Counted from the first letter of the stretch, positions 1 through 6,170 are shown. The stretch: 7,927 bases of DNA from a bacterium (GCA_030431355.1 JAUIJG010000245.1:1-7927), one strand, 5' to 3'. Numbers and translations are program-made. The notes: a model not told the origin generated them from the letters alone.

Positions 1-2236
1 TGGCTTCTTTGAGTTGAGTCAGTTCAGTCTCCAGGGTGGAGATACGCTCGGAGCTTACTTTTGCGTTCTCAGAAGCGGCAGAACTTTCCTTTGCTCTTGC
101 CTCTTTCAATTGGGTGAGTTCAGCTTCGAGAGTAGAGATTCGAGTCTCACTTTCAGCGCCTTTTCTTTCTGCTTCTTCTGCTCTCAGGAGATCTTGTGCC
201 CTTTCTGTTTCCAGTTGAGCAAGCTCTTGTTTTAGAGTGTCGACCTGGGACCTTGCCTGTTCCAGGGCTTCAGATTTGGCGTTTGACTCCAGCTCCCGGG
301 CTGTCTCGACTTCGACTAGTTGTTTCTTGAGCTGTTCTATGGTCTCTTCAGAGGTCTGTTTGTTTTCAGCAGAATCCCGGGCTAGTTTTACCTTCTCTCT
401 TTCCAGGCTCTCTATCTCTTGACGAAGCTTCTCTACTTTCTCTTTATTGACTTCCTCTTTTTCAGCTCCGGCCTCTTCCAGGGCTTTCAGTCCACCTTTC
501 AAGGTTTTGATCTCGCGATTGGCTTCGGCGATTTTTGTGCTCGCCTCTCTCGCTTCGCTATTTTTAGACTCTTCCAGGCGAGAGATCTCTTCTTTTAGCG
601 CTTCTATGCGACGTCTAGACTCGGTATCAGACTCTTCTGCTTTCAGCTTGTCTTGGTCTCTTGCCTCTTCCAGTCTGGTTACTGTCTCTTTTAAAGAGTT
701 GATTTCGCGGACCGAAGTCTCTTTAGCTTCTCGCGCCGCTTCACTCTCCTTTTCCTGTTGAGATTCTAGTTCAGCGATTCTCTCTTTCAGGGCTTCGACT
801 CTTTTCTGTCCTTCTTGATTGTCTGTGTTTCTTAACTCTTCTGATTGGAGGAGGGTTTCGGATAAAGTGTTAAGTTCACGACGAGCAGTTTCAAGCTCTC
901 TATTGAGCTTTTCTCTCTCTTCCGTTCGTACCTCTTCTGAGCTTCTTAGCTCGTCTTTAAGTCGACTTATCTCTTCGGCTGCCTTCTTTGAATCCTGATC
1001 CGATGTCCTGAGGGTCTCGCTTCTCTCGGCTTCGGAGCTAGCCAGGTCACGCTTGAGCTGTTCGATCATCTCTTTTGCTTCCAGCTCTGCTTTTTGTCTT
1101 GCTTCTCTTTCCGACGCCAGCTGACTATCTGTCGCTTTTAATTCTTCTCTCAGTCCGGAGTTTTCCGTGGTTCGTCTCTCAAGTTCAGCTTCTAGCTTCT
1201 CTTTTGACTCTGTCAGTTTAGCCAGTTCGCTTTCGGTTTTGCGTCTCTCTTCAGAGTTTCTGGCGTTCTCCTCTTCAAGGGTCTTAACTTCTCTTTCCAG
1301 CCCTTCTACCTTTTCAGTAAGTTGTTTTCTTTCTTCTTCGGAACTCTCTACAAGAGCATCTTTTTCCTGACCGAGTTTAGTTATCTCTTCGTTTAGTCCG
1401 CGGACCTGTCTTTCACTCTCTGTCTCTTTTGTTTTTAACTCTTCGAGGGTTTTGTTCTTATCTTCTATGGCTTCATTTAACAGGCGAGTAAGTTCTTCTC
1501 TCGTCGCTTCAACTCGTTCCGGCCGACTTCTCTCCTCTGAATTAGTTGTCTCTTGAACTGTTTCAGGAGCCGACTCTTTGTCACCAGCTTTGCTTCGTTC
1601 GACAAAGTATTTGCCACCTTCTTGTATGAGGCGGTAGCCACCATAGGCAAGAGCAGCCAGGGCTCCGATTTTAAGGGCATCATCCATGGTGGTGTCGTCG
1701 GCCTTAGCCGGCACCACTTTGTTTTCACTCTCTACTTTGACGCCTTCGACTATCGGGGAGTCGTCTGTATCAGATAGAGGGAGAACGGTGCTCTTGTCCT
1801 CTTCGAGAGGACTTTGCTCATCTTGTTTTTGTTCAGCACTGGCACTTTCGCTATTGTCGCTATCTTTGCCAATTTCTTTCTCCGGAGAAGCCGGTCGATT
1901 GTCTGCCTTACCGGCAGCTCCATCATCAGTGCTTTTCTCCATCAATGAATTTATGTCCAGGGGCGCCAGGGGCGTCATGTCAAGAACGCCCTTTGGAATT
2001 TCAATATTTATCTCTTTGCTCTGCTCCCAGGTGCTGACGGCAACATCTTGCCAGGTCCGTCCATCTCCTGTACTAAGTCCATCAACAGCAGAGATCGAGT
2101 CTGCGCCTGGAGATTGGTCGACTCCACCTTTGGGAGCGTCCTCGGGATTGAAACTAATTATTTTGCTATCCGCCGCCTCGTCTACTTGACCTGGCGCGGT
2201 GGCGTTGTTTTCGAATGTTCCGTTATTTGCTGACAT
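1..2236 (-). CDS. Long coiled-coil protein A with N-terminal acidic region and membrane-like segment (partial, 3' end outside window)
   Basis: I do not recognise this as a named family. The minus-strand frame from ATG 2236-2234 is open without a stop to the left edge, giving 745 complete codons; the C-terminus lies outside. An in-frame TGA (2266-2264) precedes the ATG with no other start between, so the start is fixed although no Shine-Dalgarno is visible. Residues 1-185 are acidic, rich in Ser, Asp, Gly and Pro, and probably disordered. Residues 187-204 are a short hydrophobic stretch (ALKIGALAALAYGGYRLI) that could insert in or lie on a membrane. Residues from about 240 to the edge are almost pure Glu/Lys/Arg/Ser/Ala/Leu coiled coil with a 32-residue period. 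It is the last visible gene of the kinase-B-A cassette, 125 bp after protein B, with which it shares a motif. A structural or scaffold role is inferred. Long coiled coils also match myosin/SMC-like proteins by composition alone, but no ATPase head is visible. Confidence 0.88.
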   Translation of the reverse strand, partial: MSANNGTFENNATAPGQVDEAADSKIISFNPEDAPKGGVDQSPGADSISAVDGLSTGDGRTWQDVAVSTWEQSKEINIEIPKGVLDMTPLAPLDINSLMEKSTDDGAAGKADNRPASPEKEIGKDSDNSESASAEQKQDEQSPLEEDKSTVLPLSDTDDSPIVEGVKVESENKVVPAKADDTTMDDALKIGALAALAYGGYRLIQEGGKYFVERSKAGDKESAPETVQETTNSEERSRPERVEATREELTRLLNEAIEDKNKTLEELKTKETESERQVRGLNEEITKLGQEKDALVESSEEERKQLTEKVEGLEREVKTLEEENARNSEERRKTESELAKLTESKEKLEAELERRTTENSGLREELKATDSQLASEREARQKAELEAKEMIEQLKRDLASSEAERSETLRTSDQDSKKAAEEISRLKDELRSSEEVRTEEREKLNRELETARRELNTLSETLLQSEELRNTDNQEGQKRVEALKERIAELESQQEKESEAAREAKETSVREINSLKETVTRLEEARDQDKLKAEESDTESRRRIEALKEEISRLEESKNSEAREASTKIAEANREIKTLKGGLKALEEAGAEKEEVNKEKVEKLRQEIESLEREKVKLARDSAENKQTSEETIEQLKKQLVEVETARELESNAKSEALEQARSQVDTLKQELAQLETERAQDLLRAEEAERKGAESETRISTLEAELTQLKEARAKESSAASENAKVSSERISTLETELTQLKEA
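2..1405 (-). repeat. Degenerate 32-residue (96 bp) coding repeat in the coiled coil of protein A
   Basis: The recurring core is hydrophobic-x-x-L-K/R-x-E-I/L-x-x-L, for example IEALKEEISRLEE or ISTLEAELTQLKEA. I placed the first hydrophobic residue of each core at residues 278, 310, 338, 359, 391, 423, 455, 480, 512, 544, 576, 608, 633, 665, 700 and 732. Ten of the fifteen steps are exactly 32 residues, two are 25, and one each is 28, 21 and 35. Both 32 and 25 equal whole heptads plus 11 (3x7+11 and 2x7+11), so each unit probably carries one hendecad or stutter. The two last units (I700 and I732) are the most alike: ISTLEAELTQLKEA against ISTLETELTQLKEA, 96 bp apart. Between cores the sequence is Glu/Ser/Ala/Lys-rich and poorly conserved. 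Confidence 0.75.
1586..1648 (-). other. AYGGY motif segment of protein A (copy 1 of a pair)
   Basis: Residues 197-217 of protein A begin AYGGYRLIQEGGKYFVERSK. Aligned without gaps to residues 183-203 of protein B, 10 of 21 positions are identical, including A-Y-G-G-Y, I, G, K, R and A. The DNA is identical for 14 bp (plus-strand tagccaccataggc at 1635-1648 and 2957-2970) in the same reading frame. The segment forms the end of a hydrophobic stretch followed by basic residues, as in a membrane anchor with a positively charged flank. Confidence 0.75.
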
Positions 2237-2276
2237 ATCATTAGGAGGGATTGGGGGCTTGGGTCAGGCAGTAGAT

Positions 2277-2300
2277 CTGAATATGTGGGTGTATATTCAG
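2277..2300. promoter_or_regulatory. Perfect 8-bp inverted repeat in the A/B intergenic gap
   Basis: CTGAATAT (2277-2284) and ATATTCAG (2293-2300) are exact reverse complements around an 8-base spacer, GTGGGTGT. The dyad covers the spacer and -10 of the possible promoter at 2278-2306, as an operator would. Read as RNA it would form an AT-rich stem with an 8-base loop about 40 bases before the start of protein A. No T-run follows on either strand, so it is not an intrinsic terminator. Confidence 0.5.
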
Positions 2301-2306
2301 TCGCAA
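2278..2306 (-). promoter_or_regulatory. Possible promoter of protein A gene
   Basis: On the minus strand, TTGCGA (2306-2301) and TATTCA (2283-2278) are separated by 17 bases and lie about 45 bases upstream of the ATG at 2236. The matches to the sigma-70 consensus are partial (4 of 6 and 3 of 6). A second -35-like TTGTCA (2321-2316) has a TATACA at a 20-base spacing, which is long. A promoter here would let protein A be expressed separately from the kinase and protein B. Confidence 0.3.
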
Positions 2307-2361
2307 GAACTTTTTTGACAAAGATCCTGAAAGAACCCCAAAATATGCTGCAATATCAAAA

Positions 2362-3516
2362 CTATTTACCGGAGACAGAAGCTCTCTCTTCTTCTTCCGG
2401 GTTCTCCCCGTGGTCCAGGGTTGATACGTAGTAGGCGAGGGCAGCGCTTACCAGAATGCCCACTCCTACGGCGGCTCCGACTCTAGCACCACGTCCGCGT
2501 CTTGCTTCCGCTTCTCTTGCTTCAGCCATGCGATTCTTTATGTACTTGTGGGCTGCTTCCTGTACTTTTGGACTTTCGCTGTTCTCTAGAATTTTTACTA
2601 CTCTTTCCAGATTTCCGGCTCTTTTATTTTCTGCTTCCACCTTACTTTCCGAAAGACGCTTTATCTCTTCTTTCAATGAGTCAAGTTCGGTTTTTGTCAG
2701 TCGTTCCGAAACTCTGTCAGTACCTGCTATAGCTTCACTACCGGACGCTACTGTCTTTTCGAAGGCTCCGGAGCTGTTTCTTTCAGTTTCAACTCTAGGA
2801 TCAAATTTGGTGGCAGTCTCCGCGTCCATTAGTCTGGAGCGTCTGCTGCGCGGCTCTTCAGCCTGTTTCTTTTCTCCGCTTTCAGATGCTTTCCCACCCT
2901 CGGCTTCTGCTCTGGTGCGTTGCAGTACAAACTTCCGACCTTGTTTTATAACTTGATAGCCACCATAGGCCACCAGTATTGATATAAGAGGATTCTCTTT
3001 TATCTTGTGCCAGAGGTCAGGCTCGAACTCAATGCGATCATCAATTTCCGGAATGTCGAGGTCTTTGATGTTTTCTATTTTGTCTAACTCGGGTAGTTTT
3101 ATCTGTTCCAGAGCTTCTACAATCTCTTCCGGTTTCTTTGTGCTTCCGTCTTCCGGTTTGAGAAATGCGGCTCTCAAAGATTGGCGTAATTTATCTTCCT
3201 GTTCCCGGGCTATTTCTTCATCTGTCTTCTTCTCTTCAGGCTCTTCCTGTGCCTTTTCCTCTTTTATCTCAGCCTGGGCTAAAAGAATCGGCTTCTCTCC
3301 AGTATCGGCTGTGGAGCCATTGTTCTCACCCCAATCTAGAGGTGTAAATACCAGTTCTTGATCAGAGCCGCTATTTTCTCCGGCAGTCTCTCTGGGCGAA
3401 GTCCGCTCTACAAGCGCTTCTTTTGCCAGAGCGTTTGGCTTGCCTGGCTCTTCGGCTGTAGGCAAGGTTTCTATAGATTCTTTAGATGAGGCGTAAAAGT
3501 AACTGTTATTTTCCAT
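2362..3516 (-). CDS. Acidic protein B with AYGGY segment, short coiled coil and C-terminal transmembrane segment
   Basis: I do not recognise this as a named family. From ATG 3516 it is 384 residues, ending in TAG. An in-frame TTG at 3546 would add ten residues; neither start has a clear Shine-Dalgarno and I prefer the ATG. Residues 1-170 are acidic and rich in Glu, Lys, Pro and Thr, probably disordered or partly helical. Residues 176-190 (PLISILVAYGGYQVI) are hydrophobic and start the segment shared with protein A. Residues 201-270 are polar. Residues 273-310 form a short coiled coil with the core LDSLKEEIKRLSESK, the same core as protein A's repeat. Residues 345-366, after an Arg/Gly-rich stretch, look like a transmembrane helix (VGAAVGVGILVSAALAYYV) followed by an acidic tail. 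There is no signal peptide. It follows the kinase by about 63 bp, so co-transcription is likely. It may anchor or regulate protein A, and its Ser/Thr-rich regions could be kinase substrates; both are inference. Confidence 0.85.
   Translation of the reverse strand: MENNSYFYASSKESIETLPTAEEPGKPNALAKEALVERTSPRETAGENSGSDQELVFTPLDWGENNGSTADTGEKPILLAQAEIKEEKAQEEPEEKKTDEEIAREQEDKLRQSLRAAFLKPEDGSTKKPEEIVEALEQIKLPELDKIENIKDLDIPEIDDRIEFEPDLWHKIKENPLISILVAYGGYQVIKQGRKFVLQRTRAEAEGGKASESGEKKQAEEPRSRRSRLMDAETATKFDPRVETERNSSGAFEKTVASGSEAIAGTDRVSERLTKTELDSLKEEIKRLSESKVEAENKRAGNLERVVKILENSESPKVQEAAHKYIKNRMAEAREAEARRGRGARVGAAVGVGILVSAALAYYVSTLDHGENPEEEERASVSGK
2908..2970 (-). other. AYGGY motif segment of protein B (copy 2 of a pair)
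   Basis: Residues 183-203 of protein B begin AYGGYQVIKQGRKFVLQRTR and match residues 197-217 of protein A without gaps at 10 of 21 positions. As in A, the motif closes a short hydrophobic run and is followed by basic residues. Conservation of the Gly-Gly between two Tyr, of the later Gly-x-Lys and of 14 bp of DNA argues for common descent, not similar composition. Confidence 0.75.
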
Positions 3517-3579
3517 ATGCAGATAAAGGGTTTGGGGGATCTGCAATGTTTATATGCGAACCGGTGATTATTTCGACAG

Positions 3580-4431
3580 TTATCCTGCGAATTTGTTCAA
3601 ATCTTCAATTAGTTCCCTTACGGACTGATACCGATCTTCGGGATCTTTCATCAGGGACTTTCTCATAATCTCTTTTAGCGTATCTGGGACTTCAATAAAT
3701 TTGGGAATTCTATCCAGTGGCACAGCTGTCTGGTTAATTTGATTCTCCATGGTCTCACGGGCGGTGCTGCCTGCAACCGGTGCCATCCCGGTAAGGGCTC
3801 TGAACATTACACAACCCAGGGAGTAAATGTCTGAGCGTAAGTCTATAGATTTACCGAGGCATTGTTCGGGGCTCATATAAGCCGGGGTGCCGACCACGTA
3901 TCCCTCCAGAGTGACTTTTTCCTCAACCTGTTTATCGGTATCCAGGTGTCTTGCCAGACCGAAGTCGACCAGTTTAATTGTCTGATTCTCTTTGCCGCGG
4001 TTTACGATGATTATATTGCTGGGTTTTAAGTCTCTGTGAACAAGGCCTCGATCATGGGCATGGGCAAGGGCATCGGAAATTTCTAAAAAGATGCGAACAC
4101 AGTCGGCAGCTTCCAGGGGACCGTTGCGACGAATTACTCGGCGTAAGGTTATTCCCTTTATCAACTCCATAACAATGTAGCAACTACCATCTTCGGTATC
4201 ACCGAATTCGTAAACCTTAACTATATTAGGATGATCAAGCTCACTGGCCGCTTTTGCTTCCCGGGCAAAACGCTGAATAGCGCGTTCCTGGTTAGAGTAT
4301 GATTTCGAGAGAAATTTGATAGCGAATTCCTGCTCAGAATCAAGAGCAGCGGCCTGGAATACCTCTCCAAGGTGGCCCTGGCCGATCTTTTCTTTGATAT
4401 GGTATTTGTTTGCTAGGGTCTCTTTAGCCAC
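3580..4431 (-). CDS. Hanks-type serine/threonine protein kinase, kinase domain only
   Basis: This 283-residue protein is a complete eukaryotic-like kinase domain. It would transfer phosphate from ATP to Ser/Thr of partner proteins in the cytoplasm. Visible motifs are the glycine loop GQGHLGEV (17-24), the ATP lysine K39 in FAIKF, the helix-C glutamate E58, the catalytic loop HRDLKPSN (132-139, with D134, K136, N139), DFG (156-158), the GTPAYMSPEQ activation segment (181-190), D201 in DIYSLG and R267. Nothing essential is missing. Unlike many bacterial relatives it has no transmembrane helix, PASTA repeats or other sensor domain. The start is GTG at 4431, fixed by an in-frame TAA (4437-4435) just upstream and a weak AAGG site (4441-4438) six bases away. 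It heads the minus-strand cassette with proteins B and A, which suggests, without proving, that they are partners or substrates. Confidence 0.96.
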   Translation of the reverse strand: MAKETLANKYHIKEKIGQGHLGEVFQAAALDSEQEFAIKFLSKSYSNQERAIQRFAREAKAASELDHPNIVKVYEFGDTEDGSCYIVMELIKGITLRRVIRRNGPLEAADCVRIFLEISDALAHAHDRGLVHRDLKPSNIIIVNRGKENQTIKLVDFGLARHLDTDKQVEEKVTLEGYVVGTPAYMSPEQCLGKSIDLRSDIYSLGCVMFRALTGMAPVAGSTARETMENQINQTAVPLDRIPKFIEVPDTLKEIMRKSLMKDPEDRYQSVRELIEDLNKFAG

Positions 4432-4570
4432 TCTTTACCTTGATTCCAATTTATTGTCGCCAAATTGAATTGATTGCAGTCAAACATATCTACATTGATT
4501 TTTACCCGCAGAACAGTTTCTTGAAAACAAAATCCGTTTTTAAGTGGAGCTGAGATTGGATGCCGGGGGC

Positions 4571-4586
4571 CTCAGGCATCCCTGAG
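4571..4586. promoter_or_regulatory. Hexamer inverted repeat CTCAGG-N4-CCTGAG, possible operator
   Basis: CTCAGG (4571-4576) and CCTGAG (4581-4586) are exact reverse complements around CATC. The repeat ends four bases before the -10-like TATACT at 4591-4596 and sits in GC-rich sequence within an otherwise AT-rich intergenic region. It could bind a dimeric regulator of the AlkD-like gene, or form a small RNA hairpin if transcription starts upstream. There is no T-run, so it is not a terminator. Confidence 0.35.
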
Positions 4587-4656
4587 CCTGTATACTCATG
4601 AACGAGAAAAGTAAGTCAAGAGTTCAATTTTTCGCATAAAATTTGAAATTTTTTCC

Positions 4657-4661
4657 AGGGG
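4657..4661 (+). promoter_or_regulatory. Ribosome binding site that decides the AlkD-like start
   Basis: AGGGG lies eight bases before GTG 4670-4672 and five before TTG 4667-4669. No comparable purine run precedes the more upstream in-frame TTG at 4643. This favours a start at 4667-4673, and GTG 4670 is chosen. Confidence 0.5.
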
Positions 4662-4669
4662 ACCTGTTG

Positions 4670-5392
4670 GTGTTGAAAAATTCCGAGAGTTTACTGAGTT
4701 TAGTCCAGGGTCATTTTGAGTCCCTCCGCGATCAGCAAAAAGCGCGGGAGATGGCTGCTTATATGAAGACCGACATGCCTTTCTATGGTATTCAAAAACC
4801 AGATAGAATTCCGGTGCTCAAATTGATAAAAAGAGAGCTGCCACCCGGGAATCAAAAGGAATATTTGCAAGCAGTCAAATCCCTCTGGTCCTGCCCCCAC
4901 AGGGAAGAGAAGTATCTGGCAATCGACTACGCCGTCCAGTTTGGAGACTATCTCGATATCTCCACCGTGCCGGTTTTCGAAGGCATGGTAAGGGATGGAG
5001 CCTGGTGGGACTTTATCGACCCTATAGCCTCGAATATTATCGGGCGGATACTTATGGAAGATAGATCGTCGATGACCTCGATTTTATATAAATGGATAGA
5101 GGATGAGGATTTTTGGATTCGGCGTACCGCAGTTTTGAGCCAGTTGAAACACAAGGAGAATACCGACAGCCGGATGCTTTTTCAATTTTGCGATGCTTTG
5201 AAGTCGGAGAATGAGTTCTTTATTCGAAAAGCTATCGGTTGGGCACTTAGAGAATATAGTTACACCGAGCCTGCTCTTGTGATGGAATATCTTAATGCTA
5301 ATAAGGATGAACTTTCCGGTTTGAGCTACCGGGAAGGAGTTAAGAATTTGCTTCGACGTGGATATAGCCAGGATAAGGCAGTAAAGAATTGA
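4670..5392 (+). CDS. alkD: DNA alkylation repair glycosylase, AlkD family
   Basis: AlkD proteins are HEAT-like-repeat glycosylases that excise alkylated purines such as 3- and 7-methyl adducts from DNA in base excision repair. Family hallmarks in order (numbered from the GTG start) are MKTDMPFYGIQKPDR (32-46), AWWDFIDPIA (111-120), EDFWIRRTAVLSQL (146-159) and EFFIRKAIGWALREY (182-196). The catalytic and DNA-contact residues described for Bacillus cereus AlkD (W109, D113, R148, W187) correspond by spacing to W113, D117, R152 and W191 here, so the enzyme looks intact. The length, 240 residues from GTG 4670, matches the family (about 237). An in-frame TTG at 4643 would add nine residues but lacks a Shine-Dalgarno. 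It is divergent from the kinase and 116 bp from the next gene, so it is probably transcribed alone. The function is an isolated DNA-repair role, with no evident link to the kinase cassette. Confidence 0.95.
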   Translation: MLKNSESLLSLVQGHFESLRDQQKAREMAAYMKTDMPFYGIQKPDRIPVLKLIKRELPPGNQKEYLQAVKSLWSCPHREEKYLAIDYAVQFGDYLDISTVPVFEGMVRDGAWWDFIDPIASNIIGRILMEDRSSMTSILYKWIEDEDFWIRRTAVLSQLKHKENTDSRMLFQFCDALKSENEFFIRKAIGWALREYSYTEPALVMEYLNANKDELSGLSYREGVKNLLRRGYSQDKAVKN

Positions 5393-5508
5393 TTATGGTA
5401 CCCCCTGGCAACCTTGCTCCGCCCAACAATCGGTTGCAAGTTGTGTATCATCTAAATAGATCAAGGGAATTGATAATAGAAGAATGTTCACTTTCTTAGG
5501 AGAAGAGT

Positions 5509-6153
5509 ATGAAATTGTTCCAGACAGCATGCTTGTATTTAATGATACTGCTTGGTCTGTCCGCAGCCCCTGCATACTGTCAGGTGGCCGGAGCCAACCA
5601 GTCAATTTTTTCTGATGAGCAGCGATTGCTTCAAGTCAATCAGCGCCAGATGGGCGAGTTTGAAAGAGAGAGAGCCCAGGCCGAGCAAGAACTGCAGTCG
5701 ATGGAGATGAAGAATCAACCCTATCGCTTGAAAGTTGTAAAAGAGATTGCGGAGCTAAAAGGTAAGTCGGATGCCGGCTCCAAGGCGAAGCTAGATGAAT
5801 TAAAAGCCTGGATTGCCAGGGACGATGCTTATAAGAAAAGACAGGAGCAGTTGATCTCTCGTCTTACCCAGAGTATTCAAAGTCTGCAAAGCAGTCAGAT
5901 GCAGACCACTTCGAATCTCTCTTCCGATATCGTCGCCATGAGACAAAATGTCCAGGACCAGAAAGATGCCGCCAAGTTTAATCGCATGATGAAGATGAAT
6001 TATTTCAATGAACTTCAAAGCGAGATGGGTGCAGCTTCCTGGGGGCGTCCGCCGACGGATGGTACCTTCAACAGTGTTGGTGGTTACGGATTCATGGGTG
6101 GCTACGGAATGAGCGCCTTCGGTCGTCAGGGTGGTGGCTACGGTCGCTGGTAG
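5509..6153 (+). CDS. Small secreted protein with helical core and Gly/Tyr-rich C-terminal tail
   Basis: I do not recognise a family. The start is firm: AGGAG (5498-5502) lies six bases before ATG 5509. Of 214 residues, 1-24 form a signal peptide (MKLFQTACLYLMILLGLSAA core), probably cut by signal peptidase I near APAYC; a lipobox is not convincing. Residues 35-170 are polar, Gln/Lys/Glu/Met-rich and probably helical or coiled coil (EFERERAQAEQELQSMEMKN and similar). The last 27 residues contain 11 Gly, 3 Tyr and 2 Phe with GGYG repeats and end in GRW. Export to periplasm, envelope or surface is expected. Helical periplasmic chaperones of the Skp type have a similar size and coiled coil, but the glycine-rich tail does not fit them. 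A weak -10 (GATAAT, 5472-5477) without a good -35 lies upstream, and a strong terminator follows, so it is probably monocistronic. Confidence 0.88.
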   Translation: MKLFQTACLYLMILLGLSAAPAYCQVAGANQSIFSDEQRLLQVNQRQMGEFERERAQAEQELQSMEMKNQPYRLKVVKEIAELKGKSDAGSKAKLDELKAWIARDDAYKKRQEQLISRLTQSIQSLQSSQMQTTSNLSSDIVAMRQNVQDQKDAAKFNRMMKMNYFNELQSEMGAASWGRPPTDGTFNSVGGYGFMGGYGMSAFGRQGGGYGRW

Positions 6154-6170
6154 ATAATCTCTGAGACTAC

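Larger units (their letters stand above)
4432..4669. promoter_or_regulatory. Divergent intergenic region between kinase and AlkD-like gene
   Basis: Both flanking genes must be transcribed outward from here or from further away. For the kinase, the minus strand has TTGACT (4483-4478) and GACAAT (4458-4453) separated by 19 bases, a fair -35 but long spacing, ending shortly before the GTG start. For the AlkD-like gene, the plus strand has a -10-like TATACT (4591-4596) with no acceptable -35 at the usual distance. A hexamer inverted repeat lies just upstream of TATACT. No RNA gene or small open frame stands out. Confidence 0.4.

Noticed and set aside
1..1560. Long pyrimidine-rich plus strand resembling low-complexity or structure-forming DNA
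   Set aside because: It is explained by GAA/GAG/AAG/AGA codons of the coiled coil on the minus strand; no long unbroken mirror-repeat tract was seen.
1477..1728. Minus-strand open frame of 83 codons in another frame inside protein A
   Set aside because: It overlaps the AYGGY segment of protein A in a shifted frame and has no features of its own.
1686..2189. Plus-strand open frame of 167 codons antisense to protein A
   Set aside because: It is Ser/Leu-rich, the expected mirror of Glu/Lys/Arg/Ser codons on the minus strand, with no Shine-Dalgarno or recognisable motif. The minus frame is open for 745 codons and shows clear periodicity.
1..2236. Protein A as an SMC/Rad50-type ATPase or myosin-like motor
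   Set aside because: The N-terminal 240 residues show no Walker A or other nucleotide-binding motif; only the coiled-coil composition is similar.
2456..2956. Plus-strand open frame of 166 codons antisense to protein B
   Set aside because: Same Ser/Leu/Phe-rich mirror composition, no supporting start signal, and fully covered by the better-supported minus-strand gene.
3517..3546. TTG start at 3546 for protein B, adding ten residues
   Set aside because: No Shine-Dalgarno precedes it and ATG 3516 lies just downstream. It cannot be excluded, since the ATG also lacks a clear site.
5408..5437. GCAACC / GGTTGC inverted repeat after the AlkD-like gene
   Set aside because: A 6-bp stem with an 18-base loop and no T-run is likely by chance and not a convincing terminator.
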